A stretch of 64,000 nt of DNA, from NCBI GenBank assembly GCA_035607415.1, contig DATNAQ010000080.1:38052-102051 (forward strand). Direction: 5' to 3'. The notes under the pieces were generated by a model, which did not search any database, had not been told where the DNA came from, and saw nothing but the letters and a program-made list of their open reading frames with translations. The position numbers and the translations under genes are program-made. Source of the stretch: JAQBQH01 sp035607415 (GTDB lineage Bacteria > Myxococcota_A > Polyangia > Palsa-1104). Shown here one piece after another: positions 52,449-60,557 of this stretch (its first letter is position 1; the number at the start of each line of letters is the position of its first letter).

Positions 52449-53447
52449 ATGAAGCGGATGGCCATTTCAGGTAAACAAGATTTGATGGCAGCACAGCGTC
52501 GCTACAGCCTTCCCCCCTACACGCGCGGTTGGTTTCAAGTCGGATGGAGCCACGAGCTCGCCGCCGGCGACGTCAAGCCGGTACGCCAGTTCGGGCTCGA
52601 CCTCGTCATGTTTCGCGGCCACGACGGCAAGGTCGGCGTGCTCGACGCGACCTGCCCGCACCTCGGCGCGAACCTCGCCTGCGGCGGCACCGTGCGCGAG
52701 AGCTCGGTGGTCTGTCCGTATCACCATTGGTCGTTCGATCAGCGCGGCCTCTGCACCGCCATCCCGCACGCCGCGAAGATTCCGCCGAACGCGCGCGTGC
52801 ACTCCTGGCCCGTCGACGAGCGCTACGGCCTCATCTTCGTCTATCGCGATCGCGCGCGCAGCGCGGCGCCCTATCCGCTGCCGTCGATGGACGACTTCGA
52901 CACCGCCGGATGGAGCCGCCCGGCGACGCGCGATTGGCGCGTGCGCATCCACGGGCAGGACATCATGGAGAACTCCGTCGACAGCGCGCACTTCGCGGCG
53001 GTCCACGGGCATCGCCTGCCGGTCAACACGTTCACCGCCGAAGGCAAGGAGCTGCGCATCTCGCAACAGACCGAGGTGAAGAAGCTCGGTTTCAACATCC
53101 GCACCAAGCTCGAGTTCCACATGATCGAGCCCGGCTTCCACTATCTGCGCTTTCGCGACACGCCGGGGACGCAGGCGATGGTGTTCTCGTCGATCACGCC
53201 CATCGACGAGGACGAGGTGAATCATCGGCTGACGATCTGGGTGATGAAGACGCGCATCCCCGGCTGGACGTGGCTGCTCAGGCGGTTCCTCGTCAGCCAG
53301 ATGATGGCGACGTACGTCGAGGACATGGCGATCTGGCAGAACAAGGCGTATCTGGCGCGGCCGGTCTTGTGCTCGTACGACGGCGCGATCATGAAGCTGC
53401 GCAACTGGTACGCGCAGTTCTACGAAGCCGAAACCTCTCCGTCGTAG
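52449..53447 (+). CDS. Rieske-type oxygenase (KshA/Neverland-like)
   Basis: 332 residues; AAGGA ribosome-binding site before ATG 52449. The Rieske [2Fe-2S] ligands are in CPHLGANLACGG (Cys69, His71) and VVCPYHHWSFD (Cys89, His92). The mononuclear iron site has ENSVDSAHFAAVHGH, with the pattern N175-x2-D178-x2-H181-x4-H186. CPHLGANL...CPYH and the linker RVHSWPVDERYGLIFVYRD resemble the 3-ketosteroid 9-alpha-hydroxylase oxygenase (KshA) and cholesterol 7-desaturase (DAF-36/Neverland) group. It likely hydroxylates or desaturates a sterol or similar lipid. It needs an external reductase, which is not in this window. Confidence 0.88.
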   Translation: MKRMAISGKQDLMAAQRRYSLPPYTRGWFQVGWSHELAAGDVKPVRQFGLDLVMFRGHDGKVGVLDATCPHLGANLACGGTVRESSVVCPYHHWSFDQRGLCTAIPHAAKIPPNARVHSWPVDERYGLIFVYRDRARSAAPYPLPSMDDFDTAGWSRPATRDWRVRIHGQDIMENSVDSAHFAAVHGHRLPVNTFTAEGKELRISQQTEVKKLGFNIRTKLEFHMIEPGFHYLRFRDTPGTQAMVFSSITPIDEDEVNHRLTIWVMKTRIPGWTWLLRRFLVSQMMATYVEDMAIWQNKAYLARPVLCSYDGAIMKLRNWYAQFYEAETSPS

Positions 53448-53605
53448 TGACGATTCTCCGTCGAGCGTCGTGTCGGATGCGGGCGCTCATCGGCGCCAAC
53501 GTAGGTGCGCGCGCCACAGCGCCCCGCTTGCGCGACCGGTATTTGATGGCCACACCAAGTATTGCACTCGCAAGGGGGTGGATCGGATCGACGCGGAGGT
53601 GAGTC

Positions 53606-53935
53606 ATGCGACAGATCTTGATCGTGGCGGCGTTGGGGATTCTGAGCACACCTGCATTGGCGAAAGCGAGAAGAGCGGACAGCTCGAAGGAGACGGCGGC
53701 GGCGCCGCTCAAGAGCGGCACCATCAAGGATGGTGAGGCGACACGCTGCATCCTCGAGCGCCTCGCCCAGGCGACCGGCATCAAAGACTGGAAGGTCGAC
53801 TTGAAGCCGCTCGCCGGCAGCTCGCGCAACTTCGTGGCGACGAGCGGCGCCCGTCAGGAGAGCGGCATGGTCAACGTCGCCAAGAACTATCCGAACCCGG
53901 GCGCGCTGCGCGTGTACCTGGTTCCGAAGGACTGA
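53606..53935 (+). CDS. Small exported protein of unknown function
   Basis: 109 residues from ATG 53606 with GGAGGTGA 5-12 bases upstream, a very strong ribosome-binding site. The signal peptide is RQILIVAALGILSTPALA with cleavage after ALA. The mature 90 residues start with a Lys/Ser stretch, contain a Cys in TRCILERLAQATGIKDW and end in VNVAKNYPNPGALRVYLVPK. No family recognised. Convergent with the following lipoprotein gene. Confidence 0.65.
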   Translation: MRQILIVAALGILSTPALAKARRADSSKETAAAPLKSGTIKDGEATRCILERLAQATGIKDWKVDLKPLAGSSRNFVATSGARQESGMVNVAKNYPNPGALRVYLVPKD

Positions 53936-53944
53936 CGAGCGCGA

Positions 53945-54607
53945 TCACTCGGCGGTGAAGTAGACGTCGTCGATGAGCAGCTTCTCGCCGCCCGAGCCGG
54001 CGCCGCCGCTCAACACGAACGGCGCGGCCACCTGCGTGACGTCGAGACCGGCGGCCGCGAAGTCGGCGACCGGAATCGCGAGGCTGTGCCACGCGTCGTC
54101 GTTGGCGTAGCCGTAGTCGGGCGCGTGCACGAACACCGGATTGGCGTTGTTCATGCCGACGTCGACGGCGGCGAAGGCGGCGTCGCTCGACTTCAAGCTC
54201 ACGTGCAGCGTGGTCCACGACGACAGATCGCGCGCCATCATCCAGTGCACGCCGAAGCCCCACCAGGTCTGGCCGGCGTGCGTCGCGCGCGTCGAGGTCT
54301 TGCCTTCGATGTGGTCGGGATCGGGTAGGAGCGTGACGGTGTCGGAGTAGACGTAGAGGTTCGATGCCATGTTGTCGACGGGGATGACGTCGGAGGCGCC
54401 GCCCTCGTAGAAGGCGCCGACCGAGAGGCGCCGCTGCCCCGGCTGATACGGATTCGGCCCCGGCAGCGACGCGTCGCCGCCGTCGTCGTGCGGGAACGGC
54501 TCCTGCTGGTCGTAGCGCGACGCGCCCGGATCGGGCCGGCACGCCGTCGCCGCGGCTACGAAGACGAGCGCGCAGGCGAGCCGCGCGAACGCCAGCCGCG
54601 CGCTCAC
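53945..54607 (-). CDS. Lipoprotein with carbohydrate-binding-like domain
   Basis: 220 residues from GTG 54607, overlapping the preceding gene's stop by 3 bases. Lipobox AAATACRP. The mature part has a jelly-roll pattern seen in carbohydrate-binding modules of glycosidases: STRATHAGQTWWGFGVHWMM; WTTLHVSLKSSDAAFAAVDV; DAWHSLAIPVADFAAAGLDV; EKLLIDDVYFTAE. It is the last gene of the sugar-uptake operon and may present oligosaccharides at the surface. Confidence 0.72.
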   Translation of the reverse strand: MSARLAFARLACALVFVAAATACRPDPGASRYDQQEPFPHDDGGDASLPGPNPYQPGQRRLSVGAFYEGGASDVIPVDNMASNLYVYSDTVTLLPDPDHIEGKTSTRATHAGQTWWGFGVHWMMARDLSSWTTLHVSLKSSDAAFAAVDVGMNNANPVFVHAPDYGYANDDAWHSLAIPVADFAAAGLDVTQVAAPFVLSGGAGSGGEKLLIDDVYFTAE

Positions 54608-55158
54608 TGTTTCACCGCCACGTCGCCGCCGTCCTCGGTCTTGATCAGCACCCAGCCGCCTTGCACCGTGCCGCCGAGGCCGACGATGCCTTGGTACGCC
54701 ATCGTCGCCAGGCTGAAGGCTACCTTGCCGGTCGCGTCGTAGGTCACGCTCGTCGGAAAATTGTCGAGCACCGCTTGATAGCTGCGGATCGCCAGATCCT
54801 CGGCGACGGGCAGATCGTCGGCGCTCGCCTGCCCGGTGCGGAAGATCTGCTGCAGATCGTGCGCGGTGTAGAACTGCGCCTCGCCGTTCGGGTTGCCGGC
54901 GTCGAGCGTGGCCCACGAGTAGAACGCCGCCACCGGCCCGGCGTTCGCTTCGAGCACCCACTTGCCGTCGTCGGTCGGCGGATCGGTGGCGAAGGGATTG
55001 TTGGGATCGTCGAGGACCGTGCGATCGGGATAGATGCCCACGTTCGGCGAATAGGCGTGGAACGTCAGGCTGGTGAAATCGCGGCCGTAGAGATACGCCG
55101 GCGTCTTGGTACAGCCGATCGACACCAGCGCAGCGACGGAGAACAGCAGGTTTCGCAT
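54604..55158 (-). CDS. Lipoprotein of the sugar operon, unknown function
   Basis: 184 residues from ATG 55158, with GAGGT about 9 bases upstream; a GTG at 55173 adds five residues. Lipobox LVSIGCTK. The mature chain is beta-rich (TSLTFHAYSPNVGIYPDRTV; GKWVLEANAGPVAAFYSWAT; VTYDATGKVAFSLATMAYQG) and ends in a positively charged GGDVAVKQ. It contains no catalytic motif. Neighbours suggest a role with the GH2/beta-barrel protein, which ends 12 bp upstream. Confidence 0.65.
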   Translation of the reverse strand: MRNLLFSVAALVSIGCTKTPAYLYGRDFTSLTFHAYSPNVGIYPDRTVLDDPNNPFATDPPTDDGKWVLEANAGPVAAFYSWATLDAGNPNGEAQFYTAHDLQQIFRTGQASADDLPVAEDLAIRSYQAVLDNFPTSVTYDATGKVAFSLATMAYQGIVGLGGTVQGGWVLIKTEDGGDVAVKQ

Positions 55159-55169
55159 GATTGCCGACC

Positions 55170-58100
55170 TCACAGGCTCAGGCGCACGTAGGCGCCGATT
55201 TCATATTCGAGACCCTGTTTTCCCGGTTGATTCGGATCGGGCAGATATCCCTCGATCGAATATTGGTCGAGCGTGCGCACCTGCGCGCGCAGGCCGACGC
55301 GCGTGCCCAGCCATCCCGGAATCAGCGACGTGACGCCGTACGACAGATCGCCATACCACTGCACGGGGAACGTGATGTTGAAGTCGCGCTGATAATCGTA
55401 CGGACCCCAGTCGTTGAACTTGAGCTGCGTCCAGAAGAGCCACGTCCACCACCACAGCTTCACCTCGCCGCCGACGCGGCTCACCAGGCGCGGATCCATG
55501 CCCGTCGACTGCGTCTGCCCGCCCCACACGCTGCCGGCGAGGCGCAGCTGATAGCGCGGATTGGCGACGAAGCGCCAGGTCACGTCCCAGGTATTGTGCG
55601 CGGGCGGCGCGGCGTTGAACGGCGCCAGCGTGCCGTCGGCGAGGATGGCGATGCCCGAGTCGAGCGAGGTCGGCTGGATGCGATACACGGCGTCGAGCGA
55701 GGCGGCGAACCGGGCGTCCTCGCGCAGATCGCGATCCCAGGCGTGGAACCAGGTCGCCGGCGTCGGATCGAACACGAGCAGCAGCTCGAAGCCGGTCATC
55801 TCGCGGTTGTCGCGCACGGCGAACGGATCGGTGAGCACGTTGCGCGGCCGCACCGCGGAGTAATAGGTGCCGGTGGCGGTGCTGAAGTAATCGTTGATGA
55901 CGGGGTTCGGCCCGATGAGCGGGCGCTGATAGAGGAGCTTCGGCGCGATCGAAAACGGCCCGAACGCGCAGGTCACGCCGGTCTCGCCGCCGAGCTGGTT
56001 GCCGCGGCCCGACTCCTTCATCGACCAGTCGGTGAGCGTGATCGTCGGATCGGGCCCGCCGTCGGCGACGAGGCCGCGCAGCTGCGCCTGCACGAACCAG
56101 CGGATGCGCGAGAGGTCGAGCGTGAGCTTGGCCTTGGCGCCGAGCGTGTCGATCCACTGGATGCGGTCTTGCAGCACGTCGTAGCCGCTGTCGAGATAGC
56201 CGCGGCCACCCGTGTGGCGCGTCCAGAGGAACGGATCGCCGACCTTGGTCGAGCCGGCCCAGATGCCGCCGACCTGGAGGAGCACGCGCGGCAGGCGCAG
56301 CTCGAGCGCGAGCGTGGTGCGCCGCGTGGGCGGCTCGCGGATGACGGCGCTCGTCTGCGTGCCGGCGCCGTGCGCGAGATCCTCGTCGTGCATGAGCGTC
56401 GCGGTGAGCGGCCCCCACGTGCGCGAGTATTTGGCGATCACCGACGGGTTGGCGCCCCAATAGATCTCGGGGCCGATGGCGACCTTGAGCCCTTCGAGCG
56501 CCTGGTGGCCGCTGACGACGGCGCCGAACGGCGCGTTGCCGTTGTAGATGTCGAGGTTCGGTCCGTAATAGGCGTTGCGATAGAGATAGAAGAAGTCGCC
56601 CTCTTCGCCCCAGTGGTAGTGGCCGGTGCGGTAGTAGCCGTCGACCGAGAACCACTTCTGATCGATCTTGAACTCGGCCTGGTAGACCGCCAGCCGCTGC
56701 AGGTCGCTGAGCTTCTGCTGCGTCGACGGCGCGGCGCTCTGGTTCATGGTCGCGCCGGTCTGCGACGCGGCCGAGCCGGCGAGCGCGACGACGCGGTTGC
56801 GGTTCTCGTAGAAGATCGGGTCGAGCCGGTTCTGCGCGACGTTGCCGATGATGTTGAACGACACGCGCGCATAGATCTTCGACGACGGCTGGAGCACGAA
56901 GTCGAGGAAGAACGACTCGGTGTGATCGAAGACGCTGTTCTCGCCGCGCACGGTGCGGTCGTTGCCGCGGCTCATCGACGAATCGAACAGGATGCGCAGG
57001 TTCGAGACGCGCAGCCACTCGAGCGCGTTGATGCGCGCGAGCGCCTCGTTCGACTGATAGCGCGACGCATATTCCTCGGGCCGGATGCCGGCGAAGTGCG
57101 CGTCGATGGCGGCGGGCGTGGTGTCGGCGGCGTAGGGGTCGAGCTTGAACGCCTGTTGCAGGACGTAGTAGGCGATGCGCGGACGCACGTGGTAGAGGCC
57201 GCGGTTGTCGGGCATGCCGAGGGCGGTGATGCCGAACCACTCCTCGTTCATGTTGTTCTCGCCGGGCGCCCAGTCGTAGGCGTAGGCGGGGTTGCTCCAG
57301 GTCGCGGTGGTGTCGTGGACGTCGAGGTTCTTCTCCTGGTCGACCTTCCACCAGCCGTCGGTCCACTGGAAGATGAAGCCGCCGATGGCGTTGCCCGCCC
57401 TGCCCTTGCCCCAGCTCTGGTCGTAGATCTCGCGCCACTGGGCGAGCTCGATCTCGGCCTGCGCCTCGGCGTCCTCGTGGCCGCTGCGCGCGTTGAACGC
57501 GTCGGCGCCGAACTCGGTGAACATGACCGGCAGGCCGAGCTTGTGCTTGACGACGTCGAAGAGATCGCGCGCCGACGGGCCGCGGTAGACGTTGGCGCCG
57601 AAGATGTCGAGCCCGTGGCAGTAGCGCGCGATGAGGTCGAGGTAGGCCGCGTCGCCGTTGACGAGCGAGACGGGGTGGTCGTTGTCCTTGGCCTTGATGA
57701 GCGCGATGGCCTCGCCCAGGAGCGAATAGAGGGGCGCGGCGCGGCGCTCGTCGGCGCTGGCGCCGGGCAGGTTGCCGATCTCGAACGAGGTCCAGCTGAG
57801 GCCGTAGTTGTTCTCGTTGCCGAGCATCCACATGAGGACGCCGGGCGTGTTGCGGTAGGTGTCGACGGCTCGCGCGAGCTCGGCCAGGATGGCGCGGCGC
57901 TGCGCGGGCGACGAGTAGTCGACGTTGGCGATGTGGGCGCCGTTGACGTCGATGCCGTAGCGGCCCATGAGCGGGTTGAGGACGACGTAGATGCCGTAGT
58001 TGCGATGGATCCATTCGATCCAGCGCGGCGGGATGTCGGCGAACTGGCGGATGGCGTTGACGCCCATGTCGCGGAGCAGGCTCATGTCGCGGCGCAGCGC

Positions 58101-58319
58101 CTCTTCGACGACGGAGTCGGGCTGCGCCCACAGGCTGTAGCTGTAGTTGGTGCCGACCGGCGAGTAGCCCCAGTTCATGCCGTAGACGAAGAAGTCGCGG
58201 CCGTCGACGGTGAGCTTCCAGCCGCGCTCGTCGTGGTGCACTTCGACGTGCGCCGTCTTCGCCTGCGCCGGTGCGGCGGCGAAGAGGAGCATCGCGATGA
58301 TCAGGGATCGGGCGCTCAT
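55170..58319 (-). CDS. Glycosidase-like TIM barrel fused to an outer-membrane-type beta-barrel
   Basis: 1049 residues from ATG 58319, with a signal peptide ending AAAPAQA. Residues ~30-420 form a GH2 clan-A-type domain: FFVYGMNWGYSPVGTNYSYS; VLMWMLGNENNYGLSWTS with the acid/base Glu169; and LGLPVMFTEFGADAFNARSG with the nucleophile Glu269. After about 450, some 600 residues alternate Tyr/Trp/Phe-rich amphipathic strands (KIYARVSFNIIGNVAQNRLD; FSVDGYYRTGHYHWGEEGDF; RWFVQAQLRGLVADGGPDP; WTWLFWTQLKFNDWGPYDYQ), ending GAYVRLSL, which fits an outer-membrane porin-like barrel. A surface or pore-gated glycosidase is inferred. Upstream is the GH1 gene; downstream are two lipoprotein genes. Confidence 0.8.
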   Translation of the reverse strand: MSARSLIIAMLLFAAAPAQAKTAHVEVHHDERGWKLTVDGRDFFVYGMNWGYSPVGTNYSYSLWAQPDSVVEEALRRDMSLLRDMGVNAIRQFADIPPRWIEWIHRNYGIYVVLNPLMGRYGIDVNGAHIANVDYSSPAQRRAILAELARAVDTYRNTPGVLMWMLGNENNYGLSWTSFEIGNLPGASADERRAAPLYSLLGEAIALIKAKDNDHPVSLVNGDAAYLDLIARYCHGLDIFGANVYRGPSARDLFDVVKHKLGLPVMFTEFGADAFNARSGHEDAEAQAEIELAQWREIYDQSWGKGRAGNAIGGFIFQWTDGWWKVDQEKNLDVHDTTATWSNPAYAYDWAPGENNMNEEWFGITALGMPDNRGLYHVRPRIAYYVLQQAFKLDPYAADTTPAAIDAHFAGIRPEEYASRYQSNEALARINALEWLRVSNLRILFDSSMSRGNDRTVRGENSVFDHTESFFLDFVLQPSSKIYARVSFNIIGNVAQNRLDPIFYENRNRVVALAGSAASQTGATMNQSAAPSTQQKLSDLQRLAVYQAEFKIDQKWFSVDGYYRTGHYHWGEEGDFFYLYRNAYYGPNLDIYNGNAPFGAVVSGHQALEGLKVAIGPEIYWGANPSVIAKYSRTWGPLTATLMHDEDLAHGAGTQTSAVIREPPTRRTTLALELRLPRVLLQVGGIWAGSTKVGDPFLWTRHTGGRGYLDSGYDVLQDRIQWIDTLGAKAKLTLDLSRIRWFVQAQLRGLVADGGPDPTITLTDWSMKESGRGNQLGGETGVTCAFGPFSIAPKLLYQRPLIGPNPVINDYFSTATGTYYSAVRPRNVLTDPFAVRDNREMTGFELLLVFDPTPATWFHAWDRDLREDARFAASLDAVYRIQPTSLDSGIAILADGTLAPFNAAPPAHNTWDVTWRFVANPRYQLRLAGSVWGGQTQSTGMDPRLVSRVGGEVKLWWWTWLFWTQLKFNDWGPYDYQRDFNITFPVQWYGDLSYGVTSLIPGWLGTRVGLRAQVRTLDQYSIEGYLPDPNQPGKQGLEYEIGAYVRLSL

Positions 58320-58411
58320 CGTTGCACCGCGCGCGCTCCACTCCGGCGCATCAGGTCGGCTCGCTGCACTCGCCTCCGGGATGCGAAAATCCCTCCGTTC
58401 CACGCGCGTGC

Positions 58412-59815
58412 TCATCGGCGGAGGATCCGGCGCTGGAAGTGGTCCTGGTGCGGCTCGGCGGCGGGCAGCGCGTTGGCGGCGATGATGGCGCGGTACTGCA
58501 CCGCCGACTCCTTGAGCACGCGCTCCTGCGTGGTGTAGTCGACCCAGACGATGCCGAAGCGCTTGCGATAGCCCTCCTGCCATTCGTAGTTGTCGAGGAG
58601 CGACCAGACGAAGTAGCCGGCGAGCGGCACGCCCTCGCGCGCGGCGTCGAGGGCGGCGGCGAGGTGCGAGTGCAAAAAGCGCTGGCGCTCGAGGTCGTGC
58701 ACGCGGCCGTGCTCGTCGGGCGCGGTGTCGTAGGCGGCGCCGTTCTCGGTGATGTAGACGGCCGAGGGCGCGTAGTCGCGCTGCACGCGCAGGAGCAGCT
58801 GGCGCAGGCCGTCGGGATAGACCTCCCAGCCGATGTCGGTGCGCTCGTCGGAGAGGTGCACGGCGCGCGGCGCGTTGTCGGCCTCGGCGACGCGATCGGA
58901 GCGCACCACGGCGCGCGAGTAGTAGTTGATGCCGAGGAAATCGGTGGGCGCGGAGATGACGGCCAGATCGCCGTCGGCGACGAAGGGCAGCTCGACGGAA
59001 GGCAAGCGGCCGGCGCCCACGAAATCGGCGACGACGTCTTCGGGGTAGCCGCGGCCGTAGATGGGATCGAGGAACCAACGGTTGAAGGCGCCGTCGAAGG
59101 CGCGGCACGCGTCGCGATCGTGCGCGCTCGGCGAGGCCGGCTCGGCGGGCACGAGGTTGAGCGTGATGCCGACCTCGGCGTCGGGCGCGTTGCCGCGGAT
59201 GACGGCGGTGGCGAGGCCGTGCGACAGGAGCACGTGGTGCGCCGCGGCGAGCGCGGCCGGCCAGTCGCGGCGGCCGGGCGCGTGCAGCCCTTCGGCGTAG
59301 CCGAGCACGCTGATGCACCACGGCTCGTTGTGCGTGATGAAGCGGCGCACGCGATCGCCGAGGAGGTCGGAGACGACGTCGACGTACTCGACGAAGGCGT
59401 CGACGGTCTCGCGGGAGGCCCAGCCGCCGGCGTCCTCGAGCGGCTGCGGCAGATCCCAGTGGTAGAGCGTGACGAAGGGCTCGATGCCGGCTTCGAGGAG
59501 CCCGTCGGTGAGCCGGTCGTAGAAGTCGAGGCCGGGCACGTTGACGTCCCAGCGGCCGGTCGGGAACACGCGCGGCCAGGCGACCGAGAAGCGGTAGGCG
59601 CCGAGGCCGAGCCACTTCATGAGCTCGATGTCGCGCGGCCAGCGGTGGTAGTGATCGCAGGCCACGGCACCGTCGCTGCCGTCGGCGATGGCGCCGGGAC
59701 GTGCGGCGAAGCGGTCCCAGATCGACTCGCCGCGGCCCTCGACGCCGGTGGCGCCTTCGATCTGGTAGGCGGAGGTGGCGGCTCCCCAGAGGAAGCCGTC
59801 GGGAAAGCGCAACAT
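58412..59815 (-). CDS. GH1 beta-glucosidase
   Basis: 467 residues. The GH1 N-terminus (FPDGFLWGAATSAYQIEGAT) is followed by the acid/base motif THNEPW (Glu164) and the nucleophile motif VYITENGAAYD (Glu near 370). WSLLDNYEWQEGYRKRFGIV with WVDYTTQ is the typical C-terminal signature. No signal peptide, so it is cytoplasmic and would act on cellobiose or other beta-glucosides after import. It starts one base before the ATP-binding-protein stop, so the two are tightly coupled. Confidence 0.95.
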   Translation of the reverse strand: MLRFPDGFLWGAATSAYQIEGATGVEGRGESIWDRFAARPGAIADGSDGAVACDHYHRWPRDIELMKWLGLGAYRFSVAWPRVFPTGRWDVNVPGLDFYDRLTDGLLEAGIEPFVTLYHWDLPQPLEDAGGWASRETVDAFVEYVDVVSDLLGDRVRRFITHNEPWCISVLGYAEGLHAPGRRDWPAALAAAHHVLLSHGLATAVIRGNAPDAEVGITLNLVPAEPASPSAHDRDACRAFDGAFNRWFLDPIYGRGYPEDVVADFVGAGRLPSVELPFVADGDLAVISAPTDFLGINYYSRAVVRSDRVAEADNAPRAVHLSDERTDIGWEVYPDGLRQLLLRVQRDYAPSAVYITENGAAYDTAPDEHGRVHDLERQRFLHSHLAAALDAAREGVPLAGYFVWSLLDNYEWQEGYRKRFGIVWVDYTTQERVLKESAVQYRAIIAANALPAAEPHQDHFQRRILRR

Positions 59816-59816
59816 G

Positions 59817-60557
59817 CTAGCAAGCTCCTTCGTTGGGGAGGGACGGCGCCAGGCGCTCGCCGCGCGGCGCGGACGACAACAACAGGCGCGTATAGGGATG
59901 AGCCGGCGCGCGGAAGATCGTCGCCGTCGTGCCCGACTCGACGATGCGGCCGGCGTTGAGCACGACCACGCGGTCGGCGATGGCGGCGGCGCTCGGCAGA
60001 TCGTGCGTGATGAGCAGGATGGCCAGACGCCGCTCGTCGGCGAGGCGGCGCAACAGCTTGAGCACGCCGAGGCGCGTCGAGACGTCGAGCATCGAGGTCG
60101 GCTCGTCGGCGACGATGACCTCGGGCGCGGCGGCGAGCGCGCGGGCGACGCCGATGCGCTGGCGCTGGCCGCCGGAGAGCGCGTGCGGATGGCGCGTGGC
60201 GAGCGCGGCGTCGAGGCCGACGTCGGCGAGCAGGCGCGCCACCTCCTCGCGGCGCGCGCGCGCGGGAATTCCGCGTCGGGCCAGCGGGCGGGCCAGGTGG
60301 TGCTCGACGGTGTGCACGGGGTTGAGCGAGGCGAACGGATCCTGGAAGACCATCTGCACGCGGCCCACCGCGACGTCGCCCGCGTCGGGACGAAGCAGCC
60401 CGCAGAGGATGCGCGCCAGCGTCGACTTGCCGCTGCCCGATTCGCCGACGAGCGCGACGACTTCGCCGGCGGCGACCTCGAACGACACGTCGTCGACGAC
60501 GCGACGGCCGTCGGCGAAGCGCTTGACCACGCCGCGCACCGAGACGCGCGGGATCAT
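59817..60557 (-). CDS. ABC transporter ATP-binding protein (DppF/OppF type)
   Basis: 246 residues from ATG 60557. Walker A GESGSGKS, Q-loop VQMVFQDPFASLNPVHTVEH, signature LSGGQRQRIGVARALAAAPE, Walker B VIVADEPTSMLD and H-loop LITHDLPSAAAIAD are intact. The C-terminus FRAPAHPYTRLLLSSAPRGE is the family-specific oligopeptide/dipeptide transporter ATPase tail. It pairs with the ATPase half of the fused protein encoded just upstream. Its start overlaps that gene's stop by 4 bp. Confidence 0.93.
   Translation of the reverse strand: MIPRVSVRGVVKRFADGRRVVDDVSFEVAAGEVVALVGESGSGKSTLARILCGLLRPDAGDVAVGRVQMVFQDPFASLNPVHTVEHHLARPLARRGIPARARREEVARLLADVGLDAALATRHPHALSGGQRQRIGVARALAAAPEVIVADEPTSMLDVSTRLGVLKLLRRLADERRLAILLITHDLPSAAAIADRVVVLNAGRIVESGTTATIFRAPAHPYTRLLLSSAPRGERLAPSLPNEGAC

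Noticed and set aside
58320..58411. Gene in the gap between the GH2-barrel and GH1 genes
   Set aside because: Only 92 bp with no ribosome-binding site or signal peptide; I see nothing coding there.
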